Positions 24,721 to 32,848 of a DNA stretch of 44,808 nt are shown here, piece by piece. This DNA comes from Streptomyces corynorhini (GTDB taxonomy: Bacteria > Actinomycetota > Actinomycetes > Streptomycetales > Streptomycetaceae). The position numbers were made by a program, and so were the translations under genes. Position 1 is the stretch's first letter. Every line of letters starts with the position of its first letter. The DNA lies in the NCBI RefSeq assembly GCF_003346515.1, contig NZ_QQNA01000015.1, forward strand, positions 1 through 44,808. Direction: 5' to 3'. The notes under the pieces are model-generated. The model was given only the letters and a program-made list of their open reading frames with translations. It did not search any database and was not told where the DNA came from.

Positions 24721-25505
24721 CGCTGGAGCAGCAGGAACACCAGGAGGATCGGCAGGGCCGCCAGGACGAGCCCGGCGAAGACCAGACCGTAGTCGGAGAC
24801 GTACTGGCCGACGAAGGAGAACACCCCGACCGGGACGGTCTCCTTGCCGGAGCCGCCCAGGTACAGCAGCGGGGTGAAGAAGTCGTTCCAGATGAACACC
24901 GCGTTGAGGATGATCACGGTGCCGGTGATGGGGCGCAGCAGCGGGAAGACGACCCGGGTGAACGCCTGCCGGTGGTCGCAGCCGTCGATGAGCGCCGCCT
25001 GCGCGTAGTCGGGCGGCAGGGCGCGGATGAAGCCGGTGTAGAGGAACACGGTGAAGGGGAGCTGGATGCCCGTGTAGAAGAGGACCATGCCCTGGTACGT
25101 GCCGAGCCAGCCGAGGCCGTCGACCAGTTTGTACAGCGGGATCATGCCGAGTTGGAAGGGCAGCACGATGCCCAGCAGGAACAGGACGTACATCCCGTAG
25201 CCCAGTCCGCGCGCGCGTCGCGCGAGGTAGTAGGCGCCGGTCGAGCCGAGGACGATGAGCAGCAGCAGGCTGACGGCGGTGATGACGGCGCTGTTGACCA
25301 GGGCGGGGCCGAGCGAGGCGGAGGACCAGGCGTCGCCGAAGTTGGCGAGGGTGGGCGGCAGCGGCGGGGCCAGTGGGGAGTCGGCGACCTGGCGGGGGTT
25401 CTTCATGGACAGGGTGATCAGGGCGTACACGGGGAAGAGGAAGACCACCGCGACGGCGGTCATGAGGAGTTCGAGTCCGTAGGAGCGGTACGTGGCGGGG
25501 CTCAC
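24681..25505 (-). CDS. CUT1 sugar ABC transporter permease (MalG-like)
   Basis: This is a 274-residue MalG/LacG-type permease. Six membrane segments begin with LELLMTAVAVVFLFPVYALI. The EAA loop reads YAQAALIDGCDHRQAFTRVV, and the end YVIKGFAGGLKG is typical. The start is GTG 25503-25505, overlapping the previous stop by four bases; an ATG 14 codons later is possible but would cut into the first membrane segment. It is the last gene of the rhamnosidase-binding protein-permease-permease operon. It converges on and overlaps the FGGY kinase by 40 bases. No ATPase gene is present. Confidence 0.9.
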   Translation of the reverse strand: MSPATYRSYGLELLMTAVAVVFLFPVYALITLSMKNPRQVADSPLAPPLPPTLANFGDAWSSASLGPALVNSAVITAVSLLLLIVLGSTGAYYLARRARGLGYGMYVLFLLGIVLPFQLGMIPLYKLVDGLGWLGTYQGMVLFYTGIQLPFTVFLYTGFIRALPPDYAQAALIDGCDHRQAFTRVVFPLLRPITGTVIILNAVFIWNDFFTPLLYLGGSGKETVPVGVFSFVGQYVSDYGLVFAGLVLAALPILLVFLLLQRYVIKGFAGGLKG

Positions 25506-26479
25506 GCGGTGACCTCCCGGGCGCGCAGAAAGCGGAGTTGGACCAGGGAGACCGCCGCGACGAACAGCGCCAGGACCAGGGCGACGGCGGTGCTGTAGCC
25601 GAACTTCCCGTAGACGAACGCCTCTTTGTAGAGCACGGTGGAGAGCGTCTCGCTCGCCGTGCCGGGGCCGCCGTTGGTCGCCGCGTACACCTGGTCGAAG
25701 AGTTTGAGTCCGCCGATGGTCGACAGCATGAGGTTGATGGTGAGGGCGGGGGCCAGCAGCGGCCAGGTGACGTAGCGGAAGCGCTGCCAGGTGCCCGCGC
25801 CGTCGAGGGTGGCGGCCTCGTGGAGGTCGGCGGGGACGCCCTGCAGCCCGGCGAGGAAGATGACCATGGAGTAGCCGGCGTACTGCCACACGACCATCGC
25901 GGCCACGGACCACAGCGCGAGCGAGGGGTCGCCCAGCCAGTCCTGGCGCAGTCCGCCGAGTCCGAGGGCGCCGAGGATGCCGTTGAGCCCGGCGCCGTCG
26001 TCGGGGTTGTAGACGTACTTCCACAGGAACGCGACCATGACCGGGCTGACGACGGCCGGCGCGAAGAAGATCACGCGCAGCAGCGCACGGGATCTGATGC
26101 CGGTGTTGACGCCGAGCGCGAGGAGCAGTCCGACGGTGTTCTGGACGACGACCACGGCGAGGGTGAGCAGCAGGGTGTTGCCGACGGACCGCAGGGCGCG
26201 GTCGTCGCCGAGCAGCGTACGGAAGTTGTCCAGGCCGACGAAGCCGAAGTCCCCCACGCCCGACCAGTCGGTGAAGGCGTAACCGACCCCGGCCAGGCTC
26301 GGGTAGAGGACGACGACGGCGTACACGACGAGCGCGGGGACGACGAAGATCCAGGGCGGGACGGTGGGGTCGCGGCGGCGGTCGCCGCGGCGGGTACGGT
26401 CCGGGGCACCGGATGTGGCGGCCTGCCCCGGCGCTCGCGGCGGGGTGTCCGAAGTGGCCGTCCCGGGAAGGGAGTTCAC
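25502..26479 (-). CDS. CUT1 sugar ABC transporter permease (MalF-like)
   Basis: This is a 325-residue MalF/UgpA-type permease with a Pro/Arg-rich cytoplasmic N-terminus of about 40 residues, then PPWIFVVPALVVYAVVVLYP as the first membrane segment. Family motifs include LKLFDQVYAATNGGPGTASE and an EAA loop LHEAATLDGAGTWQRFRYVT. The start is GTG 26477-26479 overlapping the binding-protein stop by four bases; its own stop overlaps the next permease. With the MalG-like partner it forms the membrane channel for the lipoprotein-delivered substrate, probably a rhamnose-containing glycoside given the leading gene. Confidence 0.9.
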   Translation of the reverse strand: MNSLPGTATSDTPPRAPGQAATSGAPDRTRRGDRRRDPTVPPWIFVVPALVVYAVVVLYPSLAGVGYAFTDWSGVGDFGFVGLDNFRTLLGDDRALRSVGNTLLLTLAVVVVQNTVGLLLALGVNTGIRSRALLRVIFFAPAVVSPVMVAFLWKYVYNPDDGAGLNGILGALGLGGLRQDWLGDPSLALWSVAAMVVWQYAGYSMVIFLAGLQGVPADLHEAATLDGAGTWQRFRYVTWPLLAPALTINLMLSTIGGLKLFDQVYAATNGGPGTASETLSTVLYKEAFVYGKFGYSTAVALVLALFVAAVSLVQLRFLRAREVTA

Positions 26480-27780
26480 GGCTGCTTCCGGTAGGCGGTG
26501 TCCATCTGTCGCAGGGCTCCTTTGACATCGGTCTCGCCCGCGAGCAGGTCCTGCACCGCGGCGAAGTGGGCGGGCTGCACCTCGGCGTTGGGCCAGCTCT
26601 GGTCCATGAAGGGCACGGCGCGACGGGCGTCGACGAGGGGCAGGAAGTCCGTGAGTACGGGGTCGATCCTGGTGGTGGCGTCACGGGTGAAGGGGATCGC
26701 CGAGACGTCGGTCGCCCAGCGGTTGATGTTCTCCTGCCGTCCGAGGAAGGCGATGAACTCCTTGGCGCGCGCGGGGTTCTCGGCGTGGGCGGCGACGCCG
26801 AGGCCGACGACGATGCCCGCCGGGATCCACTGGTCCGCCGGGTCGTCACCGCCGGGGAAGGGGAACATGCCGAGATCGGCGGGGTGGGCGGCGGCCTCGC
26901 GGAAGGTGGCGAGGACCGCCGAGACCTGGACGGCCATGGCCGCCCTGCCCCCGGCGACGAGTGCGGTCTGCTGCTCGAACGTGGTGCCGTTGGGGTTGGC
27001 GTTGAAGAAGCCCCGGCGCTGGAGTTCCTGGTACCGGCCCAGCGCGTCGGCCCAGCCGGAGGCGGCGAACGTGGCGCGTCCGGCGGCCATGTCGGCGTCG
27101 AAGCCGGGATTCTCGGCGTAGACGGCGTTGGGCACGAGGGCGTAGCTGATCAGCTGGGTGACCCAGGGGGTCTGTGCGCCGAGCGCGATCGGGACGATGC
27201 CCTCGGCCTTGAGTTCGGCGCAGACGTCGAGGAGTTCGCTCCAGGTCCTGGGCGGCTCCACCCCCGCCCTGGCGAACGCCTTCTTGTTGTAGACGGCGCC
27301 GATGACACTGCTGCCCGCCGAGTAGAGGTAGGTCTTGCCGTCGTGGCGGTAGGCGGCGTCGAAGTTCTTCGGGATGTTCCGGGTCCACTCCTGGTCCGAG
27401 AGGTCGGTGAGCAGCCCCGACCTGGCGAGTTCGACCATGGACATGGCGCTGCCGCTGCCGGGGAACAGGACGTGCGCGTCGGGGGCGTTGCCGCCGGCGA
27501 GTTGGGTGCGTACGACGGTCTGTACCTGGTCGGTGGGGGCGAAGGAGGTGGAGAAGCGGGCGTCGGGGTGGTCCGCGCGGTAGCGCTCGATGAGTGTGCC
27601 GAGGGGTTTCTGCTGGTCGGCGACGCCGACCACGCGCACCGTCCCCGAGCGGCCGGAGCCGGAGCACGCGCCGAGGAGCGGGGGCAGGGCGAGGGCCGCC
27701 GCGCCGCCGGCGCGGAGCAGTCCCCGGCGGCTGACCGGCGGCCCGGCGGGGGCGGTCGGGCGGTGCGGACCGGTGGTCAT
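26476..27780 (-). CDS. Sugar ABC transporter substrate-binding lipoprotein (Tat-type signal)
   Basis: This is a 434-residue family-1 extracellular solute-binding protein. The N-terminus has a twin-arginine pattern (SRRGLLRAGGAAALALPP) ending in a lipobox LLGAC with Cys39, so it may be a Tat-exported lipoprotein. Typical sugar-binding features are TDQVQTVVRTQLAGGNAPD and the C-terminal region LAGETDVKGALRQMDTAYRK. The ATG at 27778-27780 overlaps the rhamnosidase stop by four bases. Its substrate is probably a rhamnoside or oligosaccharide that the co-transcribed GH78 enzyme then cleaves inside the cell. Confidence 0.9.
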   Translation of the reverse strand: MTTGPHRPTAPAGPPVSRRGLLRAGGAAALALPPLLGACSGSGRSGTVRVVGVADQQKPLGTLIERYRADHPDARFSTSFAPTDQVQTVVRTQLAGGNAPDAHVLFPGSGSAMSMVELARSGLLTDLSDQEWTRNIPKNFDAAYRHDGKTYLYSAGSSVIGAVYNKKAFARAGVEPPRTWSELLDVCAELKAEGIVPIALGAQTPWVTQLISYALVPNAVYAENPGFDADMAAGRATFAASGWADALGRYQELQRRGFFNANPNGTTFEQQTALVAGGRAAMAVQVSAVLATFREAAAHPADLGMFPFPGGDDPADQWIPAGIVVGLGVAAHAENPARAKEFIAFLGRQENINRWATDVSAIPFTRDATTRIDPVLTDFLPLVDARRAVPFMDQSWPNAEVQPAHFAAVQDLLAGETDVKGALRQMDTAYRKQP

Positions 27781-30700
27781 GGTGTGCCCTCCTCGGATGG
27801 TCCGACGCGGGTGAGCTGCGCGGGAGCGGTGGCGGGAGCGGTGGCGGGCGCCTCGGCGACGCGGGGCCCTGTGGCGGCCGGGGCCGGGCCGGGGGCCGTC
27901 GCGGTGAAGTGGTACGTGCCCGAGGCGACCCGGTAGACGGCGTGGCCGGGCTCGGTCCGCAGCGGTGCGATGTGGCCGCGGGCTGTGGGATCGCCGCCCG
28001 ATTCGCGGACGGAGCCGGGCTCTTCGGTGGGTACGTGCACCTCGGCGTCGGCCCCCGGTGGGACGCGTACCCACAGCGAGAGGGTGGCGCCCCGGCGCTC
28101 CCAGCGCGCCTCGGCGGTGCCGCGCGCCGATTCGTAGCGGCTGTGCGCGTGGGTGAGCGCGCCGGGCCGGGGCCGCACGCGCAGCCGCCGGTATCCGGTG
28201 GAGTCCGGGTGCTGGTCGAGTCCGGCGACGCCCCGGTGGAGCCATTCGCCGATGGAGCCGAGCGCGTAGTGGTTGAAGGAGTTCATCGACGGCGCGCGGA
28301 ATCCCGTCTGCGGGGTCCAGCCGTCCCAGCGCTCCCAGATCGTGGTGGCGCCGTGGCGCAGGGGGAAGAGCCACGAGGGCGTCTCGGTGCGGCGCAGCAG
28401 GGCGTGGGCGAGATCGGCCCTGCCGCAGGCGTCCAGCACGGGCGCGGCGAGGGCGACCCCGAGGAAGCCGGTGAGCAGGGCGGGTCCGGCGCTCTCTACG
28501 AGTTCGGCGAGGCGGCGCGCGGCGGCGGGAACGCGGTCCTCGGGCAGCAGTCCGAAGGCGAGCGCGAGGAGGTAGCCGGTCTGGGTGTCGCCCTCGATGG
28601 ACAGGCTCTGTCCGTCGAAGATCACGAACCGGTCGGTGAAGACGGTACGGATGTCGTCGGCGAGCCGGTGGTGGGTACGGGCCGTGTCCCACTCCCCCAG
28701 CGCCTCGGCGGCGTGTGCGGTGAGCCGGGTGCTGTGCGCGAAGTACGCGGTGGCGACGACGGCGCGCGGGGTCGGGGTGCCGGGCGCGAGCCAGTCGGCG
28801 AAGTGCGGGCCCACCTTCCGCCGCCAGACCAGGTCGGGGTTGTGACGGCGGATCAGGTCGATCCAGGACCGCATCGCGGGCAGGGCGCGGGAGAGGAAGC
28901 GCGGATCGCCGTACGTGCGGTACAGGTGCCAGGGGATGACGACTCCGGCGTCGCCCCAGCCGGGGGCGCCCTCGTCGGCGACTCCGGTGAGCCGGGGCGC
29001 GACGTTGGTGAAGCCGCCGTCGGGGGTGCGGGCGTCCTCGACGTCGCGCAGCCATTTGGTGAAGAACGCGGCGACGTCGGCGTTGCGCGCGGCCGTCGGC
29101 AGGAACACCTGCGCGTCGGCGAGCCAGCCGAGCCGCTCGTCGCGCTGCGGGCAGTCCGTGGGCACGCTGACGAAGTTCGACCGCTGGCCCCACTCGACGC
29201 AGGCGTGCAGCCGGTTGATCTCGGGGTCGGAGCAGTCGAAGGAGCCGGCCCAGGGGGTGTCGCTGTGCAGCGCGACGGCGACGATGTCGCGGGGGCGCAG
29301 TTCTGGCAGGCCGCTGATCTCCGCGTAGCGGAAGCCGTGGTAGGTGAAGCCCGGTTCGAAGACGGTGTGTTCGCGGCCGTCGCCGATCAGTACGTCGGTG
29401 GCGGCAGCGGTGCGCAGGTTGGCGGTGTACGGCCGGCCGGCCTCGTCCAGTGCCTCGGCGTGGCGGACGGTCACGCGGGCGCCGCTGGGCAGCGCGCCGA
29501 CGCTCAGCCGTACCCGCCCGGCGAGGTTCTGGCCGAAGTCCACGACGTGGACGGCCTCGCCGGTCCGGGTGACGGTGCGCGCGGGCAGTTCGGCCATGGC
29601 CCGTACGGGCTCGTCCACACCGGCCACGAGCAGTCCGTGGTCGGCGTCGGTGACCACGGCGGGCGACCAGCCGGAGTCGTCGAAGCCGGGCAGCTCCCAG
29701 CCGTCGGCGGCCAGGCGCAGGTCGTGGCACTCGCCCATGAGCAGGTCGGCGTGGCGGACGGCGCCGGTGGCGGTGCGCCAGGCGGCGTCGGTGACGATCA
29801 CGGTCGTCCGGCCGTCGGCGCCGGTGAGGTGGAGTTCGGCGAGGAGTTGGGGGAAGGCGCCGTAGTGGGCGCCCGCCCTGCGCGGCTCGAAGCCGACGAA
29901 GCCGCTCCACCAGCCGTCGGCGAGGGTCGCGGCGAGGACGTTCTCGCCGTCGCGGAGCAGCGCGGTGACGTCGTAGGTCTGGTACTGGACGCGGCGGGTG
30001 TAGTCGGTCCACCCCGGCGCCAGCTCCGCGTCGCCGACCCGGACGCCGCCGAGCCGGATCTCGTACAGTCCGCGCGCGCTCACATAGAGCCGGGCGCGGC
30101 TGGGCGCCGGGGCGGTGAAGGCGCGCCGGAGCAGGGGGCAGGGGGCGAGCCCGTGGTCGTCGAGGGCGTGTGCGCCCTCGGTGGGCGCGTCCATGACGGG
30201 GAGGGGGCCGGGGTCGTGCGCGATCCAGGAGGCGCGCCAGTCCGGGGTGCCGGTGAAGGCGGTCTCGAACCAGGACGTCGCCTCGGCGGGCGCGGCGGGA
30301 CCGGCGGGCCAGACGGAGAGCCGCCAGTGGTAGCGGGTGCGGGGCGTCAGGGCGGGGCCCGCGTAGACGACTCCGATCGCGTCGGGGTCCTCGACCCGGC
30401 CGGTGTCCCAGCGGGGACGGCCGCCCTCGTCGAGGTCCTCGGGCCGCTCGGCGACCCGGACCCGGTAGGCGGTGGGGTCGTCGCCCCGGTGTCCTGAGGC
30501 CAGCCGCCAGCCGAGCAGCGGGGCGGCCTCGTCGATGCCCAGCGGGGTGGTGCGGTGGTCGCAGCGCAGGGCGTAGGGGCGAAGGCCCCGCGACCCGGCA
30601 TCCGTCGACACGGCGCCCGCCGACACGCCCTCCACCGGCACGACGTCCGTCGACACGCCCTCCACGGACGCGCCCTCCACCGGCACGGCGTCCACGGATC

Positions 30701-30797
30701 CGGCGTCCGCCGCTGAGCCGTTGGCCGACCCGCCGCCGTTCGCCGGCACGCCGTGCGTCGACGCGCCTTCCGCTGCCGGGGAACCGGACACGGGCAC
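27777..30797 (-). CDS. GH78 alpha-L-rhamnosidase
   Basis: This is a 1006-residue glycoside hydrolase family 78 enzyme that releases alpha-L-rhamnose from plant glycosides or polysaccharides. The fold starts near residue 72 (YALRCDHRTTPLGIDEAAPL). The catalytic barrel shows SVPTDCPQRDERLGWLADAQ (general-acid region) and TTIWERWDGW (second Glu), with MNSFNHYALGSIGEWL. The first 70 residues are a low-complexity, repetitive extension absent from typical members. The start is GTG 30795-30797; GTG 30789-30791 has better spacing from AGGAAGG. There is no signal peptide, so it probably works on imported substrate. It is the first gene of a four-gene operon joined by 4-base overlaps, behind a clear promoter and an operator-like repeat. 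Confidence 0.9.
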   Translation of the reverse strand: MPVSGSPAAEGASTHGVPANGGGSANGSAADAGSVDAVPVEGASVEGVSTDVVPVEGVSAGAVSTDAGSRGLRPYALRCDHRTTPLGIDEAAPLLGWRLASGHRGDDPTAYRVRVAERPEDLDEGGRPRWDTGRVEDPDAIGVVYAGPALTPRTRYHWRLSVWPAGPAAPAEATSWFETAFTGTPDWRASWIAHDPGPLPVMDAPTEGAHALDDHGLAPCPLLRRAFTAPAPSRARLYVSARGLYEIRLGGVRVGDAELAPGWTDYTRRVQYQTYDVTALLRDGENVLAATLADGWWSGFVGFEPRRAGAHYGAFPQLLAELHLTGADGRTTVIVTDAAWRTATGAVRHADLLMGECHDLRLAADGWELPGFDDSGWSPAVVTDADHGLLVAGVDEPVRAMAELPARTVTRTGEAVHVVDFGQNLAGRVRLSVGALPSGARVTVRHAEALDEAGRPYTANLRTAAATDVLIGDGREHTVFEPGFTYHGFRYAEISGLPELRPRDIVAVALHSDTPWAGSFDCSDPEINRLHACVEWGQRSNFVSVPTDCPQRDERLGWLADAQVFLPTAARNADVAAFFTKWLRDVEDARTPDGGFTNVAPRLTGVADEGAPGWGDAGVVIPWHLYRTYGDPRFLSRALPAMRSWIDLIRRHNPDLVWRRKVGPHFADWLAPGTPTPRAVVATAYFAHSTRLTAHAAEALGEWDTARTHHRLADDIRTVFTDRFVIFDGQSLSIEGDTQTGYLLALAFGLLPEDRVPAAARRLAELVESAGPALLTGFLGVALAAPVLDACGRADLAHALLRRTETPSWLFPLRHGATTIWERWDGWTPQTGFRAPSMNSFNHYALGSIGEWLHRGVAGLDQHPDSTGYRRLRVRPRPGALTHAHSRYESARGTAEARWERRGATLSLWVRVPPGADAEVHVPTEEPGSVRESGGDPTARGHIAPLRTEPGHAVYRVASGTYHFTATAPGPAPAATGPRVAEAPATAPATAPAQLTRVGPSEEGTP
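30597..30692 (-). repeat. Imperfect repeat in the GH78 N-terminal extension
   Basis: Residues 36-67 contain two imperfect units of about 15-16 residues with the pattern V-P-V-E-G-x-S-x-x-x-V-S-T-D. The DNA shows repeated cgacacgccctccac-like blocks. It is probably an expansion in a disordered leader ahead of the GH78 fold. Confidence 0.6.
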
Positions 30798-30902
30798 GTC
30801 CTTCCTGGCCGCCGGACAGACGGCGCGTCACCTCGACCGCCCGGCCGGGCCCACCTGGCGTGAACCCGACGTGAAGACGACCACTCTCGGATGTGAAATC
30901 TA

Positions 30903-30920
30903 ACGCCATTTCTGTGGCGT
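30903..30920. promoter_or_regulatory. Operator-like inverted repeat at the rhamnosidase start site
   Basis: ACGCCA and TGGCGT are perfect 6-base arms around a 6-base AT-rich centre. The repeat lies just downstream of the -10 box, covering the predicted start site (about 30916), a classic repressor position. It differs from the LacI-type sites at 7788-17176, so another regulator is expected. Confidence 0.5.
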
Positions 30921-30922
30921 GG

Positions 30923-30952
30923 ACACTATGAGCGGCTCGCGAGGAGTGTCAA
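30923..30952 (-). promoter_or_regulatory. Predicted promoter of the rhamnosidase operon
   Basis: TTGACA (30947-30952), 18-base spacer and TAGTGT (30923-30928) on the minus strand are a near-consensus vegetative promoter. It would give a leader of about 120 bases. The 408-base gap 30798-31205 holds this promoter, the inverted repeat and a possible PHO box, but no gene. Confidence 0.7.
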
Positions 30953-31097
30953 GGGTGTGACGTGGGCACGGGAGAAGTGCCGATTCGCCACCTCATGGCG
31001 CAACTGATCTTCCCCGCACAGCCGCCGTAGAGTCAGCTGTGACAAGCCTTGTCAGCTCGGCGGCGGGTGCTCTTGTGACGCGCGATTCCGATGTGAT

Positions 31098-31119
31098 ATT
31101 CACCGTGTGATTACCACAT
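31098..31119 (+). promoter_or_regulatory. Possible PHO box before phoD
   Basis: Two 11-base direct-repeat units begin ATTCACC (31098) and GATTACC (31109), matching the GTTCACC-type repeats bound by PhoP in Streptomyces at 6/7 and 5/7 positions. They lie about 90-110 bases before the phoD start. A third unit is not recognisable. Confidence 0.4.
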
Positions 31120-31205
31120 GAACTGACGTTAAATCACGCGCCGATCTCGCCTCGACTCCGCCCCGGGCCGGGTGGGATCCCCGCACGACGAACGGACCAG
31201 GATTC

Positions 31206-32807
31206 ATGCGTAAGAACTGTGGGATCAGCGGAACTTCGGGCCTCGGGAGACGGGCGGTGCTCGGCGCGACCGGGACGCTCGCGATGGCGGTCGCCGCCGG
31301 GAACCTGTCGGCCGGACGGGCCGGGGCCGCCGAGCGGCTCAAGGAGGATCCCTTCACCCTGGGGGTCGCCTCCGGCGATCCCTGGCCGGACGGCTTCGTC
31401 CTGTGGACGCGCCTCGCCCCCCAGCCCCTCGCCCCCGACGGTACGGGCGGCATGCCGCCGCGCGCGGTCAAGGTCCTCTGGGAGGTCGCGGACGACGAGC
31501 GCTTCCAGCGTGTCGTGGCCCGGGGCTGGACCCGCGCGGTCGCCGAACTCGCCCACTCGGTCCATGTGGAGGTCGCGCGGCTCCAGTCGAACCGCACCTA
31601 CTACTACCGCTTCCAGGCCGGCGGTGTGGTCAGCCCGGTCGGCCGCACCCGTACCGCCCCCGCGCCGCACAGCACCCCCAACTCGCTGAAGTTCGCGTTC
31701 GTTTCCTGCCAGGCGTGGTTCGAGGGCTTCTACACCGCCTACCGCCACATCGCAGAGGAGGACGTCGACCTCGTCCTGCACCTCGGCGACTACATCTACG
31801 AGAACCCCATCGACGCGATGGGCGGCGTCCGCAAGACCCCGCTCGCCGCCGAGGTGCGGGCCGAGCCGATGGATCTCACCGGCTACCGCCTGCGGCACGC
31901 CCTGCACCGCTACGACCCGGATCTGATCGCCGCCCATCAGGCCCATCCGTTCGCCGTCGTCTGGGACGACCACGAGGTCGAGGACAACTGGGCGGGCGAC
32001 CACTCCAAGCACACCGACGTGGACCCTGCGGTGTTCAGGAAGCGCGCCGCCGCCGCGTTCCAGGCGTACTACGAGCACTTGCCGCTGCGCCTGCCCAACA
32101 AGCCCGACGGCTTCGACGTCCGGATGTACCGCAGTCTGCGCTACGGCCGGATGGGCACCTTCCACATCCTCGACACCCGGCTGTTCCGCGACGACCAGGC
32201 GTGTGGCGACGGGACCAGGACGAACTGCGCCGAGCGGCTCGATCCCGACCGCACCATCCTCGGCGCCGAGCAGGAGCGCTGGCTCTACAGCGGTCTGGGC
32301 CGCTCCGACGCGACCTGGAACCTGATCCCCCAGCAGATCGCGATGAACCAGGTCGACACCGACCCGGGGCCGGGGCAGGCGTTCGTCATGGACTTCTGGG
32401 ACGGCTACGCGGCCTCCCGGCAGCGGCTGTTCGACGAGATCGTCAAGCGGAACGTCCGCAACCCCGTGGTCCTGACCGGCGACATGCACCGCCATCTCGT
32501 GGCGGATCTCAAGCGGGACTTCGACCGGCCGGACTCGCCCACCATCGGGGTGGAGTTCGTCGGCACCTCGGTCTCCACCAAGATGGACGGTGTGGACCTG
32601 GACCCCTCGGGGGCCGGCCTGCTCGCGGCCAACGAGCACATCAAGTTCACCAACTACCAGCGCGGCTATGTCCGGTGCACCGCCACGGCGCAGAGCTGCC
32701 GCGCCGACTTCCGGGTGCTGCCCTACGTGACGAGGCCGGGCGCCCCGGTCTCGACCCGTACCTCGTTCCTCACCGAGGCGGGACGGCCGGGCGTACAGCC
32801 CGTCTGA
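31206..32807 (+). CDS. phoD: PhoD-type alkaline phosphatase, Tat-exported
   Basis: This is a 533-residue PhoD-family phosphodiesterase/alkaline phosphatase that releases phosphate outside the cell. The Tat signal has GRRAVLGATGTLAMAVAAG near residues 14-32. Metal-binding motifs are present: FAFVSCQ, HLGDYIYE, VWDDHEVEDN and LTGDMHRH. An N-terminal PhoD Ig-like domain (FTLGVASGDPWPDGFVLWTR) precedes the catalytic part. ATG 31206 follows AGGA with good spacing. A possible PHO box upstream fits control by the PhoR-PhoP system known for this family in Streptomyces. It is a single-gene transcript ending at a strong hairpin. Confidence 0.92.
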   Translation: MRKNCGISGTSGLGRRAVLGATGTLAMAVAAGNLSAGRAGAAERLKEDPFTLGVASGDPWPDGFVLWTRLAPQPLAPDGTGGMPPRAVKVLWEVADDERFQRVVARGWTRAVAELAHSVHVEVARLQSNRTYYYRFQAGGVVSPVGRTRTAPAPHSTPNSLKFAFVSCQAWFEGFYTAYRHIAEEDVDLVLHLGDYIYENPIDAMGGVRKTPLAAEVRAEPMDLTGYRLRHALHRYDPDLIAAHQAHPFAVVWDDHEVEDNWAGDHSKHTDVDPAVFRKRAAAAFQAYYEHLPLRLPNKPDGFDVRMYRSLRYGRMGTFHILDTRLFRDDQACGDGTRTNCAERLDPDRTILGAEQERWLYSGLGRSDATWNLIPQQIAMNQVDTDPGPGQAFVMDFWDGYAASRQRLFDEIVKRNVRNPVVLTGDMHRHLVADLKRDFDRPDSPTIGVEFVGTSVSTKMDGVDLDPSGAGLLAANEHIKFTNYQRGYVRCTATAQSCRADFRVLPYVTRPGAPVSTRTSFLTEAGRPGVQPV

Positions 32808-32815
32808 GCCGGGTG

Positions 32816-32842
32816 CCGCGCGCGCCCCGTCGGCGCGCGCGG
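32816..32842. terminator. Bidirectional hairpin between phoD and aspA
   Basis: A perfect 11-bp stem, CCGCGCGCGCC paired with GGCGCGCGCGG, with a 5-base loop lies between the convergent phoD and aspA stops. Confidence 0.75.
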
Positions 32843-32848
32843 CCCCGC

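Noticed and set aside
27777..30909. A much longer frame continuing from the binding-protein gene through the rhamnosidase region
   Set aside because: It is an antisense-like shadow of the GH78 gene: Arg/Pro-rich with no domain, and the lipoprotein signal begins only at 27780.
30900..31205. A small gene in the gap between the rhamnosidase and phoD
   Set aside because: No start with RBS and no coding bias; the gap is explained by promoter, inverted repeat and possible PHO box.
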